This document shows, piece after piece, positions 25,797-33,987 of a stretch of 64,000 nucleotides of DNA. A program made the position numbers and the translations under genes. The first letter of the stretch is position 1. Each line of letters starts with the position of its first letter. The notes beneath the pieces are model-generated. The model was not told the origin of the DNA. It made no database searches and saw nothing but the letters and a program-made list of their open reading frames with translations. The DNA is from Terasakiella sp033100395. GTDB lineage: Bacteria; Pseudomonadota; Alphaproteobacteria; Rhodospirillales; Terasakiellaceae. The stretch lies in assembly GCF_033100395.1 (NCBI RefSeq), contig NZ_JAWLVJ010000007.1:1-64000 (forward strand), read 5' to 3'.

Positions 25797-26326
25797 TTTT
25801 TGCCTCCTTTTCCAAATTCGTTCAGCTGATAACGCAATATTCGGCGCGTAATGTTCACCATTGCCGAGAAAGAAACTTGCGTGATTTTCTTTGTTTCATT
25901 AAGAGCCTTGAAGAAATTGCAACCCGCTAATGCATGGAAAAGTGATGCATAGCCATTGCCAGAGTTAAGTTGGAATTGAAGAATCCTGAGAACTTCTGTG
26001 TAGGCAATGCGCTCGAGAACACTTTCATCAATATCTGCTGGATAAAAAATCACTTTCTGGTATTTGAAGGCCTGTCCATCTAAAACAGATAATTCATCCA
26101 AAATGTTTAAGTTGTAAAAGCCCGCAAAAGCCAGAATTTCACCCTCCTCTTTAATCGCTGAGATCGGCGTATTTTCGATCAACAGCTGCTGAAGCTGGCT
26201 TGGCAGATTTGAGAGTGACGTTTGAAGTCTTAAATCATCCCATTGAGCGTGGGCTGATTTGGCAGCTGGATGGATATCCAAGCTATTAAATTGCTTGAGG
26301 GAAAGCGTTGTTTGTTTTAAATTCAT
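25793..26326 (-). CDS. Small first protein of the recombinase operon
   Basis: The protein has about 177 aa, starting at the internal ATG at 26326 (a longer start at 26356 is possible). The second half has a helix-turn-helix-like stretch near VSFSAMVNITRRILRYQLNEF, and residues 40-70 (ISAIKEEGEILAFAGFYNL) faintly recall ParB N-terminal domains. This is weak similarity. Its stop overlaps the ATG of the 738-aa gene (ATGA), suggesting fixed stoichiometry. It may be a DNA-binding or targeting factor, by analogy with the small third proteins of other multi-integrase systems. Confidence 0.6.
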   Translation of the reverse strand: MNLKQTTLSLKQFNSLDIHPAAKSAHAQWDDLRLQTSLSNLPSQLQQLLIENTPISAIKEEGEILAFAGFYNLNILDELSVLDGQAFKYQKVIFYPADIDESVLERIAYTEVLRILQFQLNSGNGYASLFHALAGCNFFKALNETKKITQVSFSAMVNITRRILRYQLNEFGKGGKK

Positions 26327-26420
26327 CACGTTGTTTCCTTTGAATTGATTGAACAACGCGAGCTACGATTTACCATGAGGCTCGTAACGCGCCTCTCCTA
26401 TTATTCACATATTTATTTTT

Positions 26421-26469
26421 TCGACGCCCTTCCTAGATGGGCATTTTACCCACAAAGAAAGGGCGTCGA
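26421..26469. repeat. 11-bp perfect inverted repeat upstream of the recombinase operon
   Basis: TCGACGCCCTT at 26421-26431 and AAGGGCGTCGA at 26459-26469 are perfect complements separated by 27 nt, which contain a smaller TGGG...CCCA dyad. There is no T-run after it. Its position, 95 nt upstream of the first recombinase gene, suits an operator or recombination site. Confidence 0.6.
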
Positions 26470-26639
26470 TTAACCCATTGTAAAACAACGATTAATCAGA
26501 TAAACCATAAGAAAAAAGTCGTAAAAAAATGTTTTTTCGCTTTAAAAACATCGAAAATATTGAGTGCGAAGCACATTTTTTCACTGTTTCAGTGTATAAA
26601 AACAAACGAATCAAAAAGTTGCATCTGTTGTAAAAATGA

Positions 26640-27217
26640 ATCGCTTGCTGTGAGGACAGGATAGCGTATCGTCAGGAATATATCGAAACGTTAATACTGC
26701 TTGGCAGAGTCTTTAAATCACTCGAAGCTCAAGGCTACCCACGACCTGTTATCGTTGGTGGTGCAGCTGTTGAATATTACTCAGCAGGTGAGATCGTTTC
26801 TGGTGACTTTGATATCATTTTTGAACATATGGATGCCTTTGCCAAGGAAATGGAAAAGCAGGGCTTTTATCTGAAGATCGGTTTGGGCATTTAACACACG
26901 GCTTTTATCACAAGAAATACCTGACAGGTATTGAACTGGTATCTGGCCCACTTTTTGATGGAAGAACAGATACAAAGCGCATCGAAGTTGTTGCTGTGGA
27001 TCGTGAAGAAGAAGCCATTGTCGCCTTCCCGCCAATTGAAGATTTGATTGCTGATCGGATGGGACAGTACGAAGCTGATACACGACAGCCGGAAATGCTG
27101 GAGCAAGCAAAGATTTTGTATCAACTTGCAGAAAATGTAGATTCACAGTATCTTGAAAAGAGACTTAAGGAAGAACTTTTAGATAGTTCTTTGATTGATT
27201 TATTGCTGGAAGAGTAA
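26640..27217 (+). pseudogene. Nucleotidyltransferase-fold protein, frameshifted and missing its start
   Basis: Two frames together encode a nucleotidyltransferase-like protein. The first contains VIVGGAAVEYYSAGEIVSGDFD, a Gly-Gly...Asp-x-Asp motif, and stops at 26892. The second begins near 26873 with EDRFGHLTHGFYHKK and runs through DLIADRMGQYEADTRQPEMLEQAKILY to 27217. The shift is one base near 26871-26876. No ATG precedes the first frame; a stop lies at 26637. Homologues of this type are stand-alone enzymes found with small partner genes. The 63-aa gene follows after 7 nt. Confidence 0.68.
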
Positions 27218-27224
27218 GGTAAGC

Positions 27225-27416
27225 ATGCGCTCTCTAACAGACAAAGCAGAGTATGTTGAGAAGAAGAAAAAGGAACTTGGTTTAAAATCCGAGCAACTTT
27301 CTGCTGCCCAAAATTCAGGGATCAATCGCACAAAATCAAAGAAGCGTTTGCTGAAAGCCATTGCCGACGAGGCTAAATCTCAAGGCCGCGCTGTTCCATT
27401 TCCGGCTGCCTATTAA
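27225..27416 (+). CDS. Small hypothetical protein, 63 aa
   Basis: This short, very basic and charged protein (SLTDKAEYVEKKKKELG...) probably forms helical segments. The ATG at 27225 follows AGAGTAAGGTAAGC with a modest ribosome binding site. It is separated by 7 nt from the broken nucleotidyltransferase gene and likely formed an operon with it, perhaps as a partner or antitoxin-like protein. A terminator-like hairpin follows at 27433. I cannot assign a function. Confidence 0.55.
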   Translation: MRSLTDKAEYVEKKKKELGLKSEQLSAAQNSGINRTKSKKRLLKAIADEAKSQGRAVPFPAAY

Positions 27417-27432
27417 AATTGGATTTTATTGA

Positions 27433-27459
27433 AGTGAGGGGACATGTCCTCACTATTTT
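27433..27459 (+). terminator. Possible weak terminator
   Basis: AGTGAGG at 27433-27439 and CCTCACT at 27448-27454 form a 7-bp stem with an 8-nt loop, followed by ATTTTC. The U-tract is short, so strength is doubtful. It would end the small gene at 27225-27416. Confidence 0.5.
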
Positions 27460-27658
27460 CATGGCCTTATTGCTTGAGGCGGGTATGAAAAATGGCCGAA
27501 ATCGTCCTCAAAAAAGTGCCTATTTTTGTGCCCATAAATTCAAAAGCGGCACAAAGAGTCCTTAATCGGCATCAAAACATATTTTTAAGGAATGGCAGAA
27601 ACCCAAGGGACACAGCATTAAAACACTTAACGCCGATTAGCAACTTTGAGACGGGTTA

Positions 27659-27699
27659 GCTTCGGAGGGCGACGCGCTATCCAGCTGTGCCACGGGTGC
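27659..27699 (-). pseudogene. Truncated tRNA-Arg(CCG) 5' half
   Basis: On the minus strand, GCACCCG (acceptor 5' strand) is followed by a D arm with AGCTGGATAGCGC and an anticodon arm ending CCCTCCGAAGC, i.e. anticodon CCG. After this, the remaining anticodon stem, variable loop and T arm are missing and the sequence is unrelated. The 5' half is of a standard alphaproteobacterial tRNA-Arg type, but its acceptor stem differs from that of the intact tRNA at 20424, so it is not a duplicate of it. Confidence 0.75.
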
Positions 27700-27967
27700 T
27701 TAATCAAAATCGGGCAGAACATACAAGACTGAATGACAAGAGTAAAGCATCAGTTTCTTTTCTTTGGTGGAATATACAAGGAGAGAATTTTAGGATGAAG
27801 TTGGTTGATTTGCGACTAATAAAATTTCTCGAAAATGAGATTGCTTAATTGATTTTGACAACACTGCAGTGCAAAAAAAGAATTTTATTTTGCTGTTTTT
27901 ATTTATGTTTTATAAGAGTTTTTTTATTTATTGCGTTGCATTGTGTGTTGTTGTGTCAAAAAAGCGT

Positions 27968-27997
27968 TTGACAGCGAGCATGTGATTTCATTACGGT
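27968..27997 (+). promoter_or_regulatory. Putative sigma-70 promoter of the glycine operon
   Basis: TTGACA at 27968-27973 is followed after 17-18 nt by TTACGGT (27991-27997), a plausible -10. It lies about 65 nt before the riboswitch and would drive sdaA-glyA-lpd-gcvTHP. The -10 match is only fair. Confidence 0.4.
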
Positions 27998-28059
27998 AAA
28001 AGGGCAATAAGGAAACACATTCCTTGTTGGACAATTTTATAAGAACTTCTCATGAAATT

Positions 28060-28250
28060 CCTGTGGGAGAGACAGTACTAGAAGCTGTCGCCGAAGGAGC
28101 AACCGCCCCGGAAACTCTCAGGCACATGTACTGCAGGAAGATGAGACTCTGGAGAGAGATCAAGCACTTAGACTTGATCCGCCGAAGGTCAAGTTCGGAA
28201 CTTGCTACGCCAAGTCGAACACTATCTCAGGCACCGAAGACAGAGGGGGC
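28060..28250 (+). promoter_or_regulatory. Tandem glycine riboswitch
   Basis: Two consecutive glycine aptamers are visible: the first at about 28060-28138 with GGGAGAGAC, GCCGAAGGAGCAA and AACTCTCAGGCA, the second at about 28140-28250 with GGAGAGAGAT, GCCGAAGG, CTCAGGCACCGAAGACAGAGGGGG. A small hairpin CAAACCG/CGGTTTG (28261-28278) follows just before the AGGAGG site of sdaA. Such switches turn on glycine catabolism when glycine is abundant. An apparent open frame running through this RNA is not a gene. Confidence 0.95.
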
Positions 28251-28293
28251 ATCGTTTAACCAAACCGTTATCGGTTTGATTAGGAGGTGCCCT

Positions 28294-29742
28294 TTGTTGG
28301 ATTCTACAGACCAACTTCAAAATTTTACAGATGATGCGGATGTCACCATTGGCACAGATCACGCACATCTCAGTTCCATGGATTTATTCTCCATCGGGAT
28401 TGGCCCGTCCAGTTCTCACACTGTCGGCCCCATGCGTGCCGGATACCGTTTCTGTCAGGAACTGATCAAATCAGAAAAGCTGGCTGATGTTGAACGTGTC
28501 ACGGTTGACCTGTTTGGCTCTCTCGCTTTGACAGGCAAAGGTCACGCAACCGACATTGCGGTTTTGCTCGGCCTGTCTGGTCAGCGTCCCCGCACGGTTA
28601 ACCCCGATGCGGTTCCGACCATCATTTCCAATATCCGTGAAGGTAACGTTTTGTTGCTGGCGGGTGAAAAGGAAACGGCTTTTGTTGAAGAAACGCAGCT
28701 GAACTTTCACTACAACGTCTTCAAGCCTGAACACCCGAATGCGATGGAAATCAAAGCATTTGATGCGGCTGGCACGCTTGTCTACAGCCACCTGTTTTTC
28801 TCCGTCGGTGGCGGGTTTGTTGTCGATAAGGCAGAACTGGAAGCCGATCCTTCTGACGTTGAAGCTTGTGATATTCCCTATCCTTTCGGGTCCGGTGAAG
28901 AACTGCTGGCCCATGGTGACAAGACAGGCCTGACCATTGCCGAGATTATGCTGGCCAACGAAGTAGCCATGCACGGCGAAGCGGATGTGATGGAATTTCT
29001 GGAGCTGGTGCGCGATTGCATGCTGTCTTGCATTGATCGCGGATGCAAAACCGAAGGCATCCTGCCAGGTGGTCTGGATGTGGAACGCCGGGCTTACAAA
29101 CTTCATCAGGAATTGGTTTCCAGACCGGAAGCAGGCATGAAAGACCCTCTGACTGTATTGGATTGGGTCAACCTGTTTGCTTTGGCTGTAAACGAAGAAA
29201 ATGCTGCTGGCGGTCGTGTCGTCACAGCACCAACCAATGGCGCAGCGGGTGTCATTCCCGCGGTACTGGCTTATTACGAGCGTTTTTGCCCGAACGCGAC
29301 AGATAAAGGCAGTATCGACTTTCTCCTGACTGCTGCTGCCATTGGTTCCATTTATAAGAAGCGCGCTTCCATTTCTGCGGCCGAAGTCGGCTGTCAGGGC
29401 GAAGTGGGTGTGGCTTGTTCCATGGCCGCAGGTGCCTTGTGCGCCGTGATGGGTGGAACGAACCAACAGATTGAAAATGCCGCTGAAATCGGCATGGAAC
29501 ATAACCTGGGCCTGACATGCGATCCCATAGGCGGATTGGTGCAGGTGCCATGTATCGAACGCAACACCATGGGTGCGACCAAGGCGATCAACGCCTCCCG
29601 TCTCGCCCTTCGTGGGGATGGGTCTCACAAGGTGTCGCTCGATAAAGTCATTGAGACCATGCGCCAGACGGGCATGGATATGCAAAGCAAATACAAAGAG
29701 ACCTCACAGGGCGGCCTCGCCGTCAATGTGGTCGAATGTTAA
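28294..29742 (+). CDS. sdaA: L-serine ammonia-lyase (L-serine dehydratase)
   Basis: The protein converts L-serine to pyruvate and ammonia with an iron-sulfur cluster. I see the beta-domain motif GIGPSSSHTVGPM, and cluster cysteines in GCQGEVGVACSMAAGA and TCDPIGGLVQVPC. AGGAGG at 28282-28287 points to a TTG start at 28294 (or 28297). An ATG at 28378 gives the usual SdaA length of about 454 aa but has no ribosome binding site, so the extra 28 residues may be real. The gene is first in a riboswitch-controlled operon and consumes serine made from glycine by GlyA and the cleavage system. Confidence 0.93.
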   Translation: MLDSTDQLQNFTDDADVTIGTDHAHLSSMDLFSIGIGPSSSHTVGPMRAGYRFCQELIKSEKLADVERVTVDLFGSLALTGKGHATDIAVLLGLSGQRPRTVNPDAVPTIISNIREGNVLLLAGEKETAFVEETQLNFHYNVFKPEHPNAMEIKAFDAAGTLVYSHLFFSVGGGFVVDKAELEADPSDVEACDIPYPFGSGEELLAHGDKTGLTIAEIMLANEVAMHGEADVMEFLELVRDCMLSCIDRGCKTEGILPGGLDVERRAYKLHQELVSRPEAGMKDPLTVLDWVNLFALAVNEENAAGGRVVTAPTNGAAGVIPAVLAYYERFCPNATDKGSIDFLLTAAAIGSIYKKRASISAAEVGCQGEVGVACSMAAGALCAVMGGTNQQIENAAEIGMEHNLGLTCDPIGGLVQVPCIERNTMGATKAINASRLALRGDGSHKVSLDKVIETMRQTGMDMQSKYKETSQGGLAVNVVEC

Positions 29743-29767
29743 GAGATTAGAACAGGGATTATCTAAA

Positions 29768-31045
29768 ATGAACGCGAAAACACAAAACTTCTTCCATCAG
29801 GACCTGGCAGACAGCGATCCAGCCTTGATGTCCGGCATCAAGAACGAGTTGAACCGTCAGGCTGACGGGATCGAGCTGATTGCTTCTGAAAATATCGTTT
29901 CCAAAGCTGTTCTGCAGGCCCAAGGCTCAGTTCTGACCAACAAATATGCCGAAGGTTATTCCGGTCGTCGTTACTACGGCGGTTGTGAATTTATGGATGT
30001 GGCTGAAACACTGGCGATTGATCGCGCAAAAGAACTGTTCGACTGTAACTTCGTAAACGTTCAGCCGCACTCTGGGGCGCAAGCAAACGGTGCGGTGCTG
30101 CTGGCCCTGCTGCAACCAGGCGATACCATTTTGGGGATGTCACTGGATGCAGGTGGTCACCTGACGCACGGTGCGCGCCCGACTTTGTCCGGTAAATGGT
30201 TCAACGCCGTTCAATATGGTGTGGATAAAGAAACCTCCCAGATCGATTATGACGAGTTGGAAGCCCAAGCTGTTGAATGTCAGCCAAAGCTGATTATCGC
30301 AGGCGGTTCTGCCTATCCCCGTTTCATCGATTTTGCCCGCTTCCGCGAAATTGCTGATAAAGTTGGTGCGTACCTGATGGTTGATATGGCCCATATCGCA
30401 GGTCTGGTTGCAGGTGGTGTTCACCCATCTCCGCTGCCACACGCCCATGTGGTCACAACAACAACGCATAAGACCCTGCGAGGTCCACGCGGCGGCATGA
30501 TCCTGACCAACGATCAAACGCTGGGTAAGAAATTTAATTCTGCCGTCTTCCCTGGCTTACAAGGTGGCCCATTGATGCATGTGATCGCAGCGAAAGCCGT
30601 TGCCTTTGGTGAAGCCTTGCAGCCAAGCTTTAAAGCTTACGCCCAGCAAGTTGTCGATAACGCTAAAACGCTGGCAGGCGTGATGATTGAACGCGGTGTT
30701 GATATTGTATCTGGTGGTACTGATACCCACCTGATGCTGGTAGATCTGCGCCCGAAAGATGTGACTGGTAAAGTTGTTGATGCAGCACTGGAACGTGCAG
30801 GTATCACCTGTAACAAAAACGGCATCCCGTTTGACCCGCAGCCACCAGCTGTTTCTTCCGGTATTCGTCTGGGTACACCTGCGGGTACGACCCGTGGCTT
30901 TGGCACAGAAGAGTTCCGCAAGATCGGTCACCTGATCTGTGACGTGATCGACGGGATTGCCGAACATGGCGATGACAATGTCGAGATTGAAGCTGCTGTG
31001 CGTGAACAAGTTGTCGCACTGTGCCGTCGCTTCCCACTCTATTAA
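29768..31045 (+). CDS. glyA: Serine hydroxymethyltransferase
   Basis: The protein has 425 aa, the standard length. It interconverts serine and glycine using PLP and tetrahydrofolate. The signature VVTTTTHKTLRGPRGGMIL contains the PLP lysine. The ATG at 29768 lies 25 nt after sdaA; an upstream in-frame start would run inside sdaA. In this operon it accepts methylene-THF from the glycine cleavage system and glycine to make serine for SdaA, so the set runs glycine to pyruvate. Confidence 0.97.
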   Translation: MNAKTQNFFHQDLADSDPALMSGIKNELNRQADGIELIASENIVSKAVLQAQGSVLTNKYAEGYSGRRYYGGCEFMDVAETLAIDRAKELFDCNFVNVQPHSGAQANGAVLLALLQPGDTILGMSLDAGGHLTHGARPTLSGKWFNAVQYGVDKETSQIDYDELEAQAVECQPKLIIAGGSAYPRFIDFARFREIADKVGAYLMVDMAHIAGLVAGGVHPSPLPHAHVVTTTTHKTLRGPRGGMILTNDQTLGKKFNSAVFPGLQGGPLMHVIAAKAVAFGEALQPSFKAYAQQVVDNAKTLAGVMIERGVDIVSGGTDTHLMLVDLRPKDVTGKVVDAALERAGITCNKNGIPFDPQPPAVSSGIRLGTPAGTTRGFGTEEFRKIGHLICDVIDGIAEHGDDNVEIEAAVREQVVALCRRFPLY

Positions 31046-31056
31046 GGAATTGGGTC

Positions 31057-32457
31057 ATGAGCACGTATGATATTGTAATAATTGGCGGTGGACCCGGTGG
31101 CTATGTGGCTGCCATCCGCGCCGCCCAGCTGGGCAAAAAGGTCGCCTGCGTCGAAGGACGCGGCAGCCTTGGCGGGACCTGCCTGAATGTAGGCTGTATC
31201 CCCTCCAAAGCCCTTTTGACGTCTTCCGAAAAATATGCCGATGCCAAAAAACATATGGCGGAACATGGAATTGAAACGGGTGAAGTCTCCATCGATGTGT
31301 CTGCTATGATGGCACGCAAGGACAAGACGGTTGTTGATCTGACACAGGGTATTGAATTCCTGTTTAAGAAAAACAAAGTCGATTACATCCAGGGCTGGGG
31401 CAGCATTGTCGAAGCCGGTGTTGTTGATGTGAAAACAGAAGATGGAAATGTTCGTCTGGAAACACAAAACATCATCATCGCAACAGGTTCTGAACCTGTC
31501 TCTCTGCCCGGCATTGAGATTGATGAAAAGAAAATCATCAGCTCCACGGGTGCCCTGTCTCTAACCGAAGTGCCTGAAAAGATGGTCGTGATCGGCGCGG
31601 GCGTGATCGGTCTGGAACTTGGTCAGGTCTGGTCCAGATTGGGCGCAGAAGTCAAAGTCGTTGAATATCTGGATCGTATCCTGCCGGGTATGGATGCCGA
31701 GATTGCAAAGACTGCGCAGCGTGCCCTGTCCAAACGTGGCCTTAAATTCACATTGGGCCGCAAGGTTCTGGAAATCATCGAAAAAGACGATGGTCTGACC
31801 GTTTCTATGGAACGTCTGGGTAAGGACAAGATCGAAGAACTGGATGCGGATGTGGTACTGGTTGCCGTTGGTCGCCGTCCGGTAACCAAAGGTCTGAACC
31901 TGGGTGATCTGGGTGTGGAATTGAATGAACACGGGTTTATCCGGGTTGATGATCATTTTCAGACGACGGTCAAAGGCATTTACGCCATTGGCGATTGCGT
32001 CCCCGGTCCCATGCTGGCCCATAAGGCCGAAGAAGATGGCGTGGCATGCGTTGAAATGCTGGCTTGTCAAAACGGTCATGTGGATTACGGCACGGTTCCC
32101 GGTGTTGTCTATACCGCCCCTGAAGTTGCAGGTGTTGGTCAGACCGAGGAACAACTGGTCGAAAAGAACATTCCTTTTGATAAAGGTGTTTTCCAGTTCC
32201 GTGCAAATTCCCGCGCACGCGCCATTGGTGATGTGGATGGTCTGGTCAAGGTTTTGGTTTCGCAAAGCTGTGGCAAAATCCTTGGTGCCCATATCGTTGG
32301 CCCCCATGCGGGTGATCTGATTGCTGAACTGGTCCTTGCCATGACCACGGGGGCAAGTGTGCGCGATGTGATCCGCACCTGTCATGCCCACCCGGCCCTT
32401 GGTGAAGCTGTTCGTGAAGCTTGTATGGATGCGCTGGATCGCGCGATCCACGCTTAA
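31057..32457 (+). CDS. lpd: Dihydrolipoyl dehydrogenase (L protein)
   Basis: The protein has 466 aa. An FAD motif IIGGGPGGYVAAIRAAQLG starts at residue 7; the redox disulfide is in GGTCLNVGCIPSK. An NAD+-binding GAGVIGLELG motif is near residue 180, and the C-terminal catalytic pair is in TCHAHPALGE. It reoxidises the lipoyl arm of GcvH. The ATG at 31057 is 11 nt after glyA. Being inside the glycine operon, this copy probably serves the cleavage system, separate from the 2-oxoacid dehydrogenase copy expected elsewhere. Confidence 0.97.
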   Translation: MSTYDIVIIGGGPGGYVAAIRAAQLGKKVACVEGRGSLGGTCLNVGCIPSKALLTSSEKYADAKKHMAEHGIETGEVSIDVSAMMARKDKTVVDLTQGIEFLFKKNKVDYIQGWGSIVEAGVVDVKTEDGNVRLETQNIIIATGSEPVSLPGIEIDEKKIISSTGALSLTEVPEKMVVIGAGVIGLELGQVWSRLGAEVKVVEYLDRILPGMDAEIAKTAQRALSKRGLKFTLGRKVLEIIEKDDGLTVSMERLGKDKIEELDADVVLVAVGRRPVTKGLNLGDLGVELNEHGFIRVDDHFQTTVKGIYAIGDCVPGPMLAHKAEEDGVACVEMLACQNGHVDYGTVPGVVYTAPEVAGVGQTEEQLVEKNIPFDKGVFQFRANSRARAIGDVDGLVKVLVSQSCGKILGAHIVGPHAGDLIAELVLAMTTGASVRDVIRTCHAHPALGEAVREACMDALDRAIHA

Positions 32458-32486
32458 AAAGAATTTTGATAAAAGGAATACCCCCA

Positions 32487-33587
32487 ATGTCTGCTACTGA
32501 AACTTTAAAAACGCCCCTATACGACCTGCATGTCGAACTCGGTGGCAAAATGGTTGAATTCGCCGGATGGTCCATGCCGATCAACTATCCCATGGGCATC
32601 ATGGGTGAACATACCCATTGTCGCACCAAAGCGGCCCTGTTTGACGTATCCCACATGGCACAAGTCATTGTGCGTGGTGAAAACCGTGGCACTGAATTTG
32701 AAAAACTGGTGCCAAGCAACATCGATGGCCTGCCTGAAGGTAAAGCGCGTTATACCTTCTTCACTAATGAAGAAGGTGGCATCATGGACGATCTGATCGT
32801 ATCCAACGCGGGTGATTATCTGTTTGTTGTGGTCAATGCCTCCATGCGTGATCAGGATATCCCGCATATGCGTGACAATCTGGAAGGCTGTGAAGTTATC
32901 GAAATCACAGACCATGCTTTGATCGCGGTTCAGGGCCCGGCGGCAGAAGGTGTTGTTGCCAAACACGCCCCTGCGGCAGCTGAACTGAAATTCATGGAAA
33001 CCATCGAAGCTGACCTGCTGGGGGCGAAATGTCGTATCTCCCGCCTTGGTTACACAGGCGAAGATGGTTATGAAATCTCTATTCCGGCTGATGAAGCTGA
33101 ACGCATTACACGCACATTGTTAGAAGATGAAAACCTGGAACCTGCTGGTCTGGGTGCACGTGACAGCCTGCGTCTGGAAGCTGGTCTCTGCCTTTATGGT
33201 AACGACATTGATGGTTCCACCTCCCCGATTGAAGCACAACTGATCTGGGCGATCCAGAAACGTCGCCGCGAAGAAGGCGGCTTCCCCGGTGCAGATCGTA
33301 TCCTGAATGAAATCGCCGAAGGCGTGACGCGCAAGCTGGTTGGCATCAAGCCACTGGGCCGCGCGCCAGCCCGTCAGGGCGTGGAAGTTGTGTCCAAGGA
33401 TGAAGTCACCATCGGCCATATCACCAGCGGTGGTTTCGGCCCCACATTTGAAGGACCTGTTGCCCTTGGCTATGTCGCATCTGACTTTGCTACGCCGGGT
33501 ACCGAAGTCCAGCTTTCTGTTCGTGGCAAGTTGTTGCCTGCAGAAATCGTAAAAGCCCCATTTGTTCAACAAAACTACAAACGTTAA
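32487..33587 (+). CDS. gcvT: Aminomethyltransferase (T protein of glycine cleavage)
   Basis: The protein has 366 aa. N-terminal residues LKTPLYDLHVELGGKMVEFAG are typical of GcvT; the folate-binding and ligand region follow, with VQGPAAEGV, LGYTGEDGYE and GLGARDSLRLEAGLCLYG. It transfers the methylene group from the aminomethyl-lipoyl arm of GcvH to tetrahydrofolate and releases ammonia. The ATG at 32487 is 29 nt after lpd. GcvH follows after 15 nt. Confidence 0.97.
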   Translation: MSATETLKTPLYDLHVELGGKMVEFAGWSMPINYPMGIMGEHTHCRTKAALFDVSHMAQVIVRGENRGTEFEKLVPSNIDGLPEGKARYTFFTNEEGGIMDDLIVSNAGDYLFVVVNASMRDQDIPHMRDNLEGCEVIEITDHALIAVQGPAAEGVVAKHAPAAAELKFMETIEADLLGAKCRISRLGYTGEDGYEISIPADEAERITRTLLEDENLEPAGLGARDSLRLEAGLCLYGNDIDGSTSPIEAQLIWAIQKRRREEGGFPGADRILNEIAEGVTRKLVGIKPLGRAPARQGVEVVSKDEVTIGHITSGGFGPTFEGPVALGYVASDFATPGTEVQLSVRGKLLPAEIVKAPFVQQNYKR

Positions 33588-33602
33588 TTCGAGGAACTCA
33601 CC

Positions 33603-33968
33603 ATGACTAAATATTTTTCTGAAGATCACGAATGGATCACAGTTGAAGGCGACATCGCAACTGTCGGCATTACAGAACATGCCGCCAAGTTGTTGGGCGA
33701 TATCGTTTTTATCGAACTGAAAGACGAAGGTGACGACTTTGAACGCGCTGATGATATCGGCGTAATTGAAAGCGTAAAAGCCGCAAGTGAAATTTATGCC
33801 CCGGTTGATGGGGAAGTTGTTGAAGCCAATGAAGAATTGGCCGATAATCCGTCACTGGTTAATGAAAGCCCTGAAGGTTCTGCCTGGCTTTACAAAATCA
33901 AGATTTCAGATGTGTCTCAACTCGATGACTTGATGGATGCTGCTGCCTATCAAGACTTAATCGCCTAA
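33603..33968 (+). CDS. gcvH: Glycine cleavage system H protein
   Basis: The protein has 121 aa. The lipoylation lysine is in IESVKAASEIYAPVDGEV (about residue 61). The protein carries the lipoyl arm between the P, T and L proteins. It is complete and well preceded by a GAGGAACTCACC ribosome binding site. LipA, encoded downstream, makes the lipoyl group. Confidence 0.97.
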   Translation: MTKYFSEDHEWITVEGDIATVGITEHAAKLLGDIVFIELKDEGDDFERADDIGVIESVKAASEIYAPVDGEVVEANEELADNPSLVNESPEGSAWLYKIKISDVSQLDDLMDAAAYQDLIA

Positions 33969-33987
33969 TCGAAAGGATCCCCTCGCG

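Larger units (their letters stand above)
27460..28059. other. Non-coding region with tRNA remnant and glycine-operon promoter
   Basis: I see no gene in this stretch of about 600 nt apart from the tRNA remnant (27659-27699) and the promoter region of the riboswitch operon. The part from 27840 to 27970 is very AT-rich (TTTTTATTT-type) and could be an upstream activating region. Confidence 0.5.

Noticed and set aside
20509..26356. Recombinase operon as a typical RIT element
   Set aside because: RIT elements have three similar recombinases of about 300-420 aa; here sizes are about 1027, 738 and 177 aa and only one has an intact catalytic set.
28024..28293. Coding extension of sdaA upstream
   Set aside because: This sequence is the tandem glycine riboswitch.
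28471..29685. A 404-codon open frame antisense to serine dehydratase
   Set aside because: It mirrors the coding pattern of sdaA on the other strand, has no ribosome binding site and no recognisable domain.
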